A stretch of DNA of 64,000 bases, taken from assembly GCF_000526195.1 (NCBI RefSeq), contig NZ_JAFP01000001.1, positions 904,001 through 968,000 of the forward strand, written 5' to 3'. A program made the position numbers and the translations under genes. The notes beneath the pieces were generated by a model. That model ran no database searches. It was not told the origin of the DNA and saw only the letters and a list, made by a program, of their open reading frames with translations. Positions within the stretch are counted from its first letter, which is position 1. The number at the start of each line of letters is the position of its first letter. Shown here piece by piece: positions 16,170 to 23,671 of this stretch. Source of the DNA: Hippea sp. KM1 (GTDB taxonomy: Bacteria; Campylobacterota_A; Desulfurellia; Desulfurellales; Hippeaceae).

Positions 16170-17273
16170 CTATCCAAAAGCCTCCATCAGGTATTCAGAG
16201 TATCTGAGCTTTCTTGATGAATACTTCTCATCCTTATCTTTGAAGAAAAGGTAAAGGAACTTTTCAGCACTGTCCTCAGAATGGAGATAACCCCTAATTC
16301 TTAAAGAATCCTTTAGTTCCTTGAAACACCTCTCCATCCAGTTTGTTGTTGAAAAGTATACCTTTATCTTTTCATTGAGGTTTGAGAAGTGTGTATAGTT
16401 CTTGACTTTACTTTTTAGGCTGTTTAGGGATTTATAGAGCCTACTCCATTTGTCGATGAACTCATTCATCAAGAGTTCTGCCTCCTCTTGGGTCTTAGCC
16501 TCCATTATCTGGTTTAGCTCTTTCAGCATCTCATCCCAGTGTCTCTTTCTCACCTTGCTTTTTATGTTCTTCTTCAGATGAAACCAGCATAGCTGATGCT
16601 TTGCTTTGGGGAATGCCTCCTCTATTGATCTTGAGAGCCCTTTTAGATCATCGCTGATTATCATTCTGACATTCTTTAGTCCCCTTGATTTTAGGTCCTC
16701 AAATATCTCTCTCCACATCTGTGTATTCTCATTGCCTCCTGGCAGGAAGTATGCAAGTATGTTTCTTCTGCCGTCGTATCTCAATACCAGAACAGCATAA
16801 ACTGCCTCTTTTTCTACACTGTCCCTCTTCAGAGGCAGGTATGTTGCATCTATGTATAGGACTGGATACTCATCATCCAACCTTCTGTTTTTGAACTCCT
16901 CTATGACCTCTTTTGGTATGTCGGAAATATAGCTTGCAAACTGGGATGATATGGAACATCCAATGAGATTTTCTAAAACCTTGCCTGCCTTCCTTGATGA
17001 GACTCCAGACACGAACATTGCCCTTATTATGTCATCAAGGAGAAACATCACCCTCTTTCTCTCAGGCAATACATCGCTTTTGAACTTGCCGTCCCTTGTT
17101 CTGGGGATGGAAAGCTCCATCTGACCTAATATTGTTTTTGGTGACCTTGTGTAATATCCATTTGCCCTTGTTGATTTATTCTCTTCTAAGTACCTGTCTC
17201 TTTCCTCTTTCATGATCTTTTCAATCATTGACTTGAATTCTTCCTTCAATTGTGTAAAAATCAAATCATACAT
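16170..17273 (-). CDS. IS256/Mutator-type DDE transposase
   Basis: A 367-residue full-length transposase. The catalytic triad is visible: Asp in LYIDATYL (about residue 143), Asp in IISDDLKGL (about 208), and Glu in WMERCFKELK near residue 317. The C/H signature between the second and third acids is present as LCWFHLKKN. AAAGGAGG stands 8 bases before the ATG. The same GG-rich site is part of an inverted repeat (see the hairpin at 17285). No frameshift or stop interrupts it. Confidence 0.95.
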   Translation of the reverse strand: MYDLIFTQLKEEFKSMIEKIMKEERDRYLEENKSTRANGYYTRSPKTILGQMELSIPRTRDGKFKSDVLPERKRVMFLLDDIIRAMFVSGVSSRKAGKVLENLIGCSISSQFASYISDIPKEVIEEFKNRRLDDEYPVLYIDATYLPLKRDSVEKEAVYAVLVLRYDGRRNILAYFLPGGNENTQMWREIFEDLKSRGLKNVRMIISDDLKGLSRSIEEAFPKAKHQLCWFHLKKNIKSKVRKRHWDEMLKELNQIMEAKTQEEAELLMNEFIDKWSRLYKSLNSLKSKVKNYTHFSNLNEKIKVYFSTTNWMERCFKELKDSLRIRGYLHSEDSAEKFLYLFFKDKDEKYSSRKLRYSEYLMEAFG

Positions 17274-17284
17274 GTGTTTTTCCT

Positions 17285-17343
17285 CCTTTGAAGGGTTAGT
17301 GTCAAAGAGGGGTTATAACATATAACCCCTCTCCCTTCAAAGG
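17285..17343 (-). promoter_or_regulatory. Large hairpin at the transposase ribosome site
   Basis: Two nested 11-bp perfect arms: outer CCTTTGAAGGG (17285-17295) with CCCTTCAAAGG (17333-17343), inner AGAGGGGTTAT (17306-17316) with ATAACCCCTCT (17322-17332). The arm next to the gene overlaps the AAAGGAGG ribosome site. A transcript entering from outside the IS could fold and hide it, as in IS10/IS50; that role is inferred. Confidence 0.6.
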
Positions 17344-17368
17344 GTGACACAAGTAATTTTACACTGCC
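17341..17368. repeat. IS terminal inverted repeat, right
   Basis: Read inward from 17368: GGCAGTGTAAAATTACTTGT then GTCACCC. It pairs with the left repeat at 16111-16138. Confidence 0.85.
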
Positions 17369-17376
17369 GTTACTCT
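17369..17376. repeat. Target-site duplication, right copy
   Basis: GTTACTCT, identical to 16103-16110. Confidence 0.9.
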
Positions 17377-17877
17377 AGCTATATTTTTACTCAAAAACCT
17401 TTTATTATTCTTATCGTATAAGCAAATTTCGCTCTCTGTTCTTTTAGGAGTAGAGAAAAAACCCCAATGTTGTCCAAAATCTTTTAACTTAGTCTCCACC
17501 ACAAAATCCGCCCTATCCCTATTCTCAACCACCCCCCAACCGGTATTAAAGAGGGCTTTCTCGGTTATATGCCTTATACTTAGTTCAGGGTTAGCAAACT
17601 TAGTACTAGCAGTTCTAATTAGGAAAGGACCTCTTTTTATAACTACCGCCTTATCCTCTCTCTTATCCTCCACCTTCCCCACATAAAACTTTATCTCTTT
17701 ATCCCCAACCCTCTTACTCTCGGGCACTTTCACCTTGTCTATATAGTTCTTCTGTATATAGCTATCTTCCACTTTCGTCGTCTTAAATACATTAGCCACG
17801 CACCCGCTCATCATCATCCCCAATCCAATCACCGCCACCACAAAAGCAAGAAACCTTTTCATGGATACCTCCTTTTC

Positions 17878-17968
17878 TTTAATTCGATAGTCTCTGGTTC
17901 GATAGTCTTTGGTCTCCAGTTCCCCCCTGACCAACGACTAACGACCAATGACCAATGACTAACGACCA
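17878..17968. repeat. Short degenerate repeats upstream of the split lipoprotein gene
   Basis: First, two near copies of TCGATAGTCT.TGGT (about 17883-17910). Then 7-bp units around 17930-17968: GACCAAC, GACTAAC, GACCAAT, GACCAAT, GACTAAC, GACCATC. Same style as the AAAATCC heptamers nearby but a different unit. The rest of this gap to 18041 shows nothing I recognise. Confidence 0.55.
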
Positions 17969-18041
17969 TCCACCATCTTCTCCAAAGCAAATACCGACTG
18001 CCTAAACACCTCGCACAGCTCACAAATATATTAGACGGTTT

Positions 18042-18466
18042 TTAAAGGTTTTGTGTTTTGTATAAGAAATCCCTCGGTTTCAAAATAATCGTTTTACCTA
18101 TTGTCTTACCGTATAAGTCCTTAAAATCCCTTGTATTTCCCGTAAGAAAATACTTTATGCCGTTGGCTATAGCTGTAGAGAGTATAATCCTATCAGCCTT
18201 AGGGAGAAAATCTAAAACAGGTAAATCAACTATAACATCATCAAGGATATTAACCCTCTCCATTAACTTCCTCAGCAAACAGAGCTTTTCCGGTTTTTTA
18301 TCCCCTAAATTATTAACGGTTTCAAAAACCACAAGATTTGATATGAATATACTTATAAACTCTCTCTCTCTTGGAGTTTGAAAAGGATATAAGATGTGGA
18401 TTTTTCACCAGAATAGGCGGCAGAAAACAATACATTGCTATCCAGAAAAACGCTTACTTTTCCCAC
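18042..18466 (-). pseudogene. VapC-like PIN-domain toxin with a frameshift in a GA repeat
   Basis: Reading from GTG 18466, inside the antitoxin end, the frame gives VSVFLDSNVLFSAAYSGEKS, a typical PIN N-terminus with the first acidic residue. It stops soon after the repeat (GA)5G at 18360-18370. In the next frame the protein continues as IFISNLVVFETVNN to the PIN C-terminus LPKADRIILSTAIANGIKYF and LTGNTRDF, ending at 18042. Loss of one GA unit would restore about 140 residues. So the toxin is inactive, phase-variable by slippage, or affected by a sequencing error. A downstream in-frame start at 18332 would give only a 96-residue fragment. Confidence 0.75.
18360..18370. repeat. Dinucleotide repeat (CT/GA)5 at the toxin frameshift
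   Basis: CTCTCTCTCTC on the plus strand. It lies exactly where the two halves of the PIN protein go out of frame; nine or twelve bases would keep the frame open. Confidence 0.8.
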
Positions 18467-18717
18467 TTACTCAGTATCTTCTCCTCTTCTGAATCCTTGA
18501 GTAAGTCTTCCTCTGTGATCTCTTTAATAAAATCGTCATCGAACTTTCTTGCAAGCTTCTTGAGTTCCTTGATAGGAACAGCCACGGCTGGCTTTATTAC
18601 AATCTCACCGTCTTTATCTTCTATTATCAACGGTTGTTTTTTCTTTATTCCGTATTTTTTCCTTATCTGTTTGGGTATAGTTATCTGTCCCCTATCTCCA
18701 ACAATTACGGTATTCAT
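18454..18717 (-). CDS. AbrB/SpoVT-type antitoxin (VapB-like)
   Basis: An 87-residue DNA-binding protein. The swapped-hairpin AbrB motif covers the first 45 residues (GDRGQITIPKQIRKKYGIKK, then IIEDKDGEIVIKP), and the charged C-terminal tail is expected to wrap the toxin. It overlaps the PIN toxin start by 13 bp, the usual antitoxin-toxin order. It should repress its own promoter; a GGGGTGA ribosome site precedes the ATG. With the toxin frame broken it may be an orphan. Confidence 0.82.
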   Translation of the reverse strand: MNTVIVGDRGQITIPKQIRKKYGIKKKQPLIIEDKDGEIVIKPAVAVPIKELKKLARKFDDDFIKEITEEDLLKDSEEEKILSKWEK

Positions 18718-18769
18718 CGCTTCACCCCTTTTTTGAAATTATACCGAATTTCAGAAAGTATGCAAACAA

Positions 18770-18918
18770 TATAACTATTCTTAAAAATCCACAGGTTTTT
18801 GCAAACAAGGCAAGCTGTAATCAATCAAATCAAACACGGCGGTTTACCAATCTTCAAGGGCTTAACAGACGACGAAAGGCAGAGAATCAAGGAAATGCAA
18901 CGGCAGAATCCCAACTAA
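18770..18918 (+). pseudogene. Remnant of an unidentified gene, 3' end only
   Basis: An open frame without start codon that ends at TAA 18916-18918. Its last codons read HGGLPIFKGLTDDERQRIKE and then a short polar tail. It looks like the C-terminus of a protein whose body was lost. It lies in the 283-bp gap between the antitoxin and the second lipoprotein gene, just before the duplicated hairpin. Family not recognised. Confidence 0.35.
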
Positions 18919-18932
18919 CCTCCCAAACCAAA

Positions 18933-18951
18933 GGGAGGCGCTCAGCCTCCC
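18933..18951. terminator. Hairpin downstream of the intact lipoprotein gene
   Basis: GGGAGGC-GCTCA-GCCTCCC, a 7-bp perfect stem without a long T run. It copies the one at 15844-15868. Confidence 0.5.
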
Positions 18952-19154
18952 GCCTTATCCTTTAAGCCAAAATCCAAAATTCAAAATCCAAAATTAGTTA
19001 TCAGTTGTTCGTCTCGGTTAGGTTATCGTTTTCCTTCGCATAAGCCTCTTTTATAGCCTTCACAAACTCGGGAGAGGAGAAATAGTCAAGGAGGGCTTTG
19101 TAGTATTGGACGGACATATCGCCAACGATAAATTTAAATTTACCTGTTAGGTCA
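18935..19154. repeat. Duplicated segment, copy 2
   Basis: Homologous to 15849-16084: hairpin, shortened heptamer tract and lipoprotein 3' end. Similarity falls off sharply after TTACCTGTTAG(A/G)TCA, where the two lipoproteins diverge. Confidence 0.85.
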
Positions 19155-19660
19155 GGATGAAAAACGAATCCAAACTTCTTTTTATGTAAATGTTTACTTA
19201 TAATTCTCTTTTCATAATTATTATATATACATATATCACTTTCGGTTATATACCAGCTGTTCAGTAACCCCATATGATTTGTAAAATCCCTTATCACCGT
19301 ATCCACCACAAAATCAGCACTATTCCCACTATCCACAACACCCCAACCTGTCTGTTCTAAGGCTCTTTCTGTTAGATGTCTAACGGTTCCGCAAATATCT
19401 TTGAAATGTATAGCTCCAACAGGAATCCAAAAGTAAGTTCTTTTCATCCATACATACTTATCCTTTCTCTTGTCTTCCACTTTTCCTACATAGAACTTTA
19501 TGTTCCTATCCCCTACAACCTTTTTCTTATCGACTTTTACCTTATCTATGTAATTTTTCTGTATATAACCCTCTTTTATATAATGGCTTCCAAATGTACA
19601 CCCGCTCATCATCATCCCCAATCCAATCACCGCCACCACAAAAGCAAGAAACCTTTTCAT
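19001..19660 (-). CDS. Predicted lipoprotein, intact paralogue of the split gene
   Basis: A 219-residue secreted protein with a lipoprotein signal ending MMMSGC, so lipidation is expected at Cys21. ATG 19660 is chosen over the longer frame because AGGAGGTG precedes it and the signal starts there. The first ~60 residues (YIQKNYIDKVKV, IKFYVGKVEDKR) and the last ~55 (DLTGKFKFIVGDMSVQYYKA onward) nearly match the disrupted paralogue, while residues ~70-150 differ widely. The family is unknown to me. It is flanked by topA 45 bp upstream on the same strand. Confidence 0.82.
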   Translation of the reverse strand: MKRFLAFVVAVIGLGMMMSGCTFGSHYIKEGYIQKNYIDKVKVDKKKVVGDRNIKFYVGKVEDKRKDKYVWMKRTYFWIPVGAIHFKDICGTVRHLTERALEQTGWGVVDSGNSADFVVDTVIRDFTNHMGLLNSWYITESDICIYNNYEKRIISKHLHKKKFGFVFHPDLTGKFKFIVGDMSVQYYKALLDYFSSPEFVKAIKEAYAKENDNLTETNN

Positions 19661-19705
19661 GGACACCTCCTTTAGTCTAATCACTAACCAACACAATAAA
19701 CCAGC

Positions 19706-21871
19706 TCACTCCTGGCAATAGTTGCATTTTTTATTTGCGCAGCACCATTTATCTTTCTTCTTAACAAACAGCGTATAGCCACATTTGGGGCATTCTTGAT
19801 TCTTCAACTCACCCCTTATGGTAAACTTGCACTCTGGATAGTTGGAGCATCCGTAAAACTTACCCCTCTTTGAGGAATATTCTATCAAATCACCGCCACA
19901 CTGGGGGCACTTCAAGCCTGTAGGGTAGGGTTTGGTGTTTTTGCATTTGGGGTAATTTGAGCAGGCTAAGAATTTGCTTCCTTTTCTTGAGTATTTGACC
20001 ACCATTGGCGCGCCGCATTTGTCGCACTTCATATCCGTGATTTCCTCTTCCAAAGGCTTTGTGTATTTGCATTTGGGGTAATTTGAGCAGGCCAGAAACT
20101 TACCAAACCTGCCGTGCCTTATGACTAAATTTGCCCCACATAGAGGGCAGACTTCATCTGTTGGTTCATCTTCTGGTTTTATTCTCTCCATGTTCTCGTA
20201 TGCGTTTTGCAGAAGCACCTTAAACTTGTCATAGAATCTTTTTAAAAGCTCAAGCTTTGTTAATTCCCTGTTTGCTATTTTATCCAGACCATCCTCCATC
20301 TGGGCTGTAAATTTAACATTTATGATATCTGAGAAGAACTTATCCAGCATCTTGCTTGTTATTATGCCTATCTCCTCCGGATAAAACTTCTTATCCTTCA
20401 AAACGACATAGCCCCGCTTGATTATGGTGTCGATAATTGTGGCATAGGTGGATGGCCTTCCGATACCGTGTTTTTCTAATTCCTTTATGAGGCTTGCCTC
20501 TGTGTATCGTGGTGGCGGTTCGGTGAAGTGTTGCTTTGGCTTTACCTGACTCAATTCCACGGTTTGATTCTTTTTCAAGGTGGGTATTGAGTCTTCGTTT
20601 AGCTTTGAGAATGTCCAGATCCTTAAAAAGCCGTCAAACACAAGCTCTTTGTATGAAGCCCTGGCCTCAAAGTTGTCCGATGTAAATGTTATCTTGGTGT
20701 TTCTAAACTCAGCAGGCTTCATCTGAGAAGCAACAAACCTGCGCCAGATCAAATCGTAAAGCTTAAACTGCTCATCCGTTAGATACGGTTTAACCATCTC
20801 AGGCAACAGGGCAGGGTTTGTGGGCCTTATAGCCTCATGCGCCTCCTGTGCCAATTTTGACTTTGTTTTATATACAACGGCTTTATCTGGCAAATAATCA
20901 TCCCCTAAAAGCTCCTTAATCGTCTTTCTGACCTTTGTTAGTGCCTCTTTGGCTATATTGAGTGAGTCTGTTCTCATGTATGTTATAAGACCGATACGCT
21001 CTTTGCCCATATCCACGCCTTCATAGAGGCTCTGGGCTATTCGCATGGTTCTTTGGGCTGAAAAGCCCAGATATGTGGATGCTGCCATCTGCATGGTGCT
21101 TGTTATAAATGGTGGCTCAGGCTTTCTCAAAGACCTGGTCTTTGTGATTGAATATACCTTAAAAGACTCCTTCTCTATCTCTTCTTTTAACTCAGATACC
21201 CTTGCTTTATCCTTTTCTTCTTTGATGAACAGTTTATCGAATTTTTCACCATAGGCTTTGGTTAAATCGGCCTGAATTGAATCCTCAAATATGAGGTGTA
21301 TAGTCCAATACTCCTCGGGTTTGAAGTTTTGAATCTCCTCTTCTCTGTCAACAATGAGTTTTAGCGCCACCGATTGAACCCTACCGGCCGACAACCCCTT
21401 TCTTATCTTTTTGGCCAGCAGGGGAGAAAGCTTATAGCCCACAATCCTATCAAGTATCCTTCGGGCTTCCTGGGAGTTCACCATGTCCATATCTATTGAG
21501 CGGGGAGACTTTATAGCATCCAAAATCGCCTTTTTGGTTATCTCATGAAAGGCTATGCGCTTAATCTTACCCTCATCGAGCTTTGTCGCCTGCGTTATGT
21601 GCCAGCCTATGGCCTCACCCTCTCTGTCCTCATCCGTGGCGATATAAACAACATCGGAGTCCTGGGTTAGCTTTTTTAGCTGTTTTACTATGGGCTGCTT
21701 ATCCTTTGGTATGACATACTTGGGTTTGAAATCGTTTTCTATATCAACACCGAAAGAGCTTTTGGGTAAATCCCTTATGTGGCCGTATGAGGCAACGACA
21801 TTGTAATCCTTACCCAAGAACTTGCTTATGGTCTTTGCTTTGGCCGGAGATTCAACTACAACAAGATTCAT
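19706..21871 (-). CDS. topA: DNA topoisomerase I
   Basis: A 721-residue type IA topoisomerase relaxing negative supercoils. The Toprim domain opens with NLVVVESPAKAKTI and holds DEDREGEAIGWH. The active-site tyrosine is Y298 (GLITYMRTDS). The C-terminus carries four zinc-ribbon repeats: the first three are of the form CPxCG...CSNYPKC, and the last is CPKCGYTLF...CC..KKC. Full length. dprA lies 15 bp upstream on the same strand, a common topA-dprA pairing. Confidence 0.96.
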   Translation of the reverse strand: MNLVVVESPAKAKTISKFLGKDYNVVASYGHIRDLPKSSFGVDIENDFKPKYVIPKDKQPIVKQLKKLTQDSDVVYIATDEDREGEAIGWHITQATKLDEGKIKRIAFHEITKKAILDAIKSPRSIDMDMVNSQEARRILDRIVGYKLSPLLAKKIRKGLSAGRVQSVALKLIVDREEEIQNFKPEEYWTIHLIFEDSIQADLTKAYGEKFDKLFIKEEKDKARVSELKEEIEKESFKVYSITKTRSLRKPEPPFITSTMQMAASTYLGFSAQRTMRIAQSLYEGVDMGKERIGLITYMRTDSLNIAKEALTKVRKTIKELLGDDYLPDKAVVYKTKSKLAQEAHEAIRPTNPALLPEMVKPYLTDEQFKLYDLIWRRFVASQMKPAEFRNTKITFTSDNFEARASYKELVFDGFLRIWTFSKLNEDSIPTLKKNQTVELSQVKPKQHFTEPPPRYTEASLIKELEKHGIGRPSTYATIIDTIIKRGYVVLKDKKFYPEEIGIITSKMLDKFFSDIINVKFTAQMEDGLDKIANRELTKLELLKRFYDKFKVLLQNAYENMERIKPEDEPTDEVCPLCGANLVIRHGRFGKFLACSNYPKCKYTKPLEEEITDMKCDKCGAPMVVKYSRKGSKFLACSNYPKCKNTKPYPTGLKCPQCGGDLIEYSSKRGKFYGCSNYPECKFTIRGELKNQECPKCGYTLFVKKKDKWCCANKKCNYCQE

Positions 21872-21886
21872 TCACTCCACCCCACA

Positions 21887-22888
21887 TTAGTTTTTCTGAT
21901 AACCACCGCCTGGTGTAAGCTTAACAACACCCTTTAGCTGTAAATCGAATAGGATCTCGCTAACATAACCAATATCTTTATTGAGTTTTAAGGCTATCTC
22001 ATCCTCTGTAGTCTCGCCCTCTATGGCATCCAATACCTCTTTCTCCTGCAGGCTTAGGTCAATCTCGCCTTCGGCCTTTTCCATCTCTTCCTTTAGCTTT
22101 AGGTAAAAATGCCCCAGGATGGTGTTTACATCCAATACCGGTATGGCCCCCTCTGCGATTAATTTATTCGTTCCTCTGCTTCTTTTTGAGAATATCTCAC
22201 CAGGAACGGCAAAAACCGCCTTTGACTGCTCTGCGGCAAGCCTTGCTGTAATCAGAGAACCGCTTTTGATGTCTGCTTCAACAACCAATACGGCCTCAGC
22301 CAGACCGGCTATGATCCTGTTTCTTGCAGGGAAGTTGTACTTTGTTGGGGGCGTATTTAGGGGAAACTCGCTGATTATGCAACCCTTATCGGCCATTTTA
22401 TCGAATAAGGTCTTGTTTTCTTTCGGATATATCACATCAATACCGCACCCCAAAACCCCAACAGTATATCCGCCGCATCCCAATGTAATCCTGTGCGCTA
22501 AGGCATCTATACCCCTTGCAAGGCCGCTTATAACCTCAAAACCACTCTCAACAAGTTGAGGCAGGAGGTGTTTTACTACTCTTTCCCCGTATCCTGAAGG
22601 GTATCTGCTGCCCACAACCGCTATGGGCAAGACCATTTCCTTCAATTGGCCTTTTATGTATAAAACAACGGGCGGATATTCAATGGTTTTTAATCTATCC
22701 GGGTATTCATCATCGAATATGCTTATAAGCCGTATATTGTGCCTTTCTAAATACTCAAGCTCTTTGTTTACATTTTTTGGTTTTAGCTTTGGCTTTACAG
22801 CCTCATATAGGGATTCTAAGCTTTCAAACTTAAGCGGATCTTTTATGTTGATTCCACTTAACAAAAGCTTTAGCCTATTTTTCTCCAA
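21887..22888 (-). CDS. dprA: DNA-processing protein DprA
   Basis: A 333-residue protein that loads RecA on incoming single-stranded DNA during transformation. The Rossmann-like domain shows VVGSRYPSGYG, SGLARGIDALAHR, GCGIDVIYP, and the long block from SEFPL through FPARNRIIAGLA to SGSLITA. The last ~65 residues form a winged-helix-like tail (LKLNKDIGYVSEILFDLQLK). The ATG overlaps the end of the methyltransferase gene by 14 bp. It implies possible competence, but other com genes are not seen here. Confidence 0.95.
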   Translation of the reverse strand: MEKNRLKLLLSGINIKDPLKFESLESLYEAVKPKLKPKNVNKELEYLERHNIRLISIFDDEYPDRLKTIEYPPVVLYIKGQLKEMVLPIAVVGSRYPSGYGERVVKHLLPQLVESGFEVISGLARGIDALAHRITLGCGGYTVGVLGCGIDVIYPKENKTLFDKMADKGCIISEFPLNTPPTKYNFPARNRIIAGLAEAVLVVEADIKSGSLITARLAAEQSKAVFAVPGEIFSKRSRGTNKLIAEGAIPVLDVNTILGHFYLKLKEEMEKAEGEIDLSLQEKEVLDAIEGETTEDEIALKLNKDIGYVSEILFDLQLKGVVKLTPGGGYQKN

Positions 22889-23507
22889 TCAGCAACCTCA
22901 CATAGCCTGAATAGTAATTGTGTTGTTCAAAATTACCAAAGCCGAACAAGGAGAGCTTATCTTTCAAATTTAAACCTATAAACTCGCTGGCCAAAGGGCA
23001 TTCGCCGTATTTAAAGACGGCCTTTATAAGTGGATTCTGGTTTTGCAAATCAAACTCATTATAGTCCAATATGCAAAAACGGCCGCCCTTTTTTAGGCTA
23101 TCGTAAGCGTTTTTTATTATTAAGCCCCTCTCGTTATCGATAAATCCGTGCAGAACGAACGATATAAAGACCATATCAAACGACTCATAGAACGGATGCG
23201 GCTTCCTTATGTCGTGATAGAATACCTTTACATTTCTGCCCCTGCAGCGTTTTTTGGCCTGCTTTAGCATGTTTCTGCTTGTATCAAAACCCACACACGG
23301 GGCGGTTGTGTAATTAGTCATAAGGCATAGATTTTTGCCTGTTCCACAGCCGAGATCCAATATTCTGTCGTTAAGCTTGATGTTCATATCGCCTACAACC
23401 TTTTTAATAAACCCATCATAGCTAAAACCGCTTATCAGCTGCATTATGGCATCATAGGCTAAGGCTTCCCATCCATCAATCTCGACCTTGCTTAGTTGTT
23501 TGGACAT
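22875..23507 (-). CDS. Class I SAM-dependent methyltransferase
   Basis: A 210-residue methyltransferase. Motif I is ILDLGCGTGKNLCLM near residue 50, post-I is VGFDTSRNMLKQAKK, and motif II/III regions DMVFISFVLHGF and LKKGGRFCILDYNEF follow. It resembles the UbiE/MenG-like and arsenite-methyltransferase-like branches, but no substrate can be named. GAGGTC precedes the ATG. First gene of the methyltransferase-dprA-topA run. Confidence 0.82.
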   Translation of the reverse strand: MSKQLSKVEIDGWEALAYDAIMQLISGFSYDGFIKKVVGDMNIKLNDRILDLGCGTGKNLCLMTNYTTAPCVGFDTSRNMLKQAKKRCRGRNVKVFYHDIRKPHPFYESFDMVFISFVLHGFIDNERGLIIKNAYDSLKKGGRFCILDYNEFDLQNQNPLIKAVFKYGECPLASEFIGLNLKDKLSLFGFGNFEQHNYYSGYVRLLIGEK

Positions 23508-23532
23508 TTTGACCTCCTGTTTAAGCCTTACT

Positions 23533-23560
23533 GTTATAACTATTTTTAGCTTTTTTTCAA
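23533..23560 (-). promoter_or_regulatory. Sigma-70-like promoter for methyltransferase-dprA-topA
   Basis: On the minus strand TTGAAA (23560-23555), 16 bp, TATAAC (23538-23533), about 26 bp before the ATG at 23507. Confidence 0.5.
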
Positions 23561-23592
23561 GATTCTTGTGCAGATACTTTAAGGTTTAAGTA

Positions 23593-23621
23593 TTGATTTG
23601 TTTACAAAAACCTGCTATTTT
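23593..23621 (+). promoter_or_regulatory. Sigma-70-like promoter for the aldehyde dehydrogenase
   Basis: TTGATT (23593-23598), 17 bp, TATTTT (23616-23621), followed 50 bp later by the ATG at 23672. It is divergent from the promoter at 23533. Confidence 0.45.
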
Positions 23622-23671
23622 TCAAAAGAACCGTGAGCAAATTAGAGAAAAATAGGGTTTGGAGGTGTCCC

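Larger units (their letters stand above)
16111..17368 (-). mobile_element. IS256-family insertion sequence, complete (1258 bp)
   Basis: The element is bounded by inverted repeats: left GGCAATGTCAACTTTTTTGT... (16111-16138) and right, read inward, GGCAGTGTAAAATTACTTGT... (17368-17341). Both end in TTGTGTCACCC. An 8-bp target duplication GTTACTCT flanks it. It holds one intact transposase gene and a large hairpin at its transposase-upstream end. The intact ORF, ends and duplication suggest it may still be active. Confidence 0.93.
15931..17862 (-). pseudogene. Lipoprotein gene split by an IS256-family element
   Basis: The 5' part (17862 down to 17369) starts at an ATG behind AAGGAGGT and encodes a lipoprotein signal MKRFLAFVVAVIGLGMMMSG ending in a lipobox Cys. 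The 3' part is 16110 to 15931. Removing the IS and one 8-bp target copy restores one open frame: ...NIARVTHVLFATDLTGKF... to the stop TAA at 15931-15933. With the IS the frame ends in ARVTAV at 17359. The restored protein would be close in length to the intact paralogue at 19001-19660 and alike at both ends. Function unknown; it is expected to be an anchored envelope protein. No other lesion is seen, so the insertion looks recent. Confidence 0.88.

Noticed and set aside
15878-17968. Heptamer tracts as a CRISPR array
   Set aside because: Units are 7 bp with no spacers of fixed length and there are no cas genes.
18042-18332. Complete 96-residue protein from the internal start
   Set aside because: It is only the C-terminal part of a PIN domain; the N-terminal part lies upstream in another frame.
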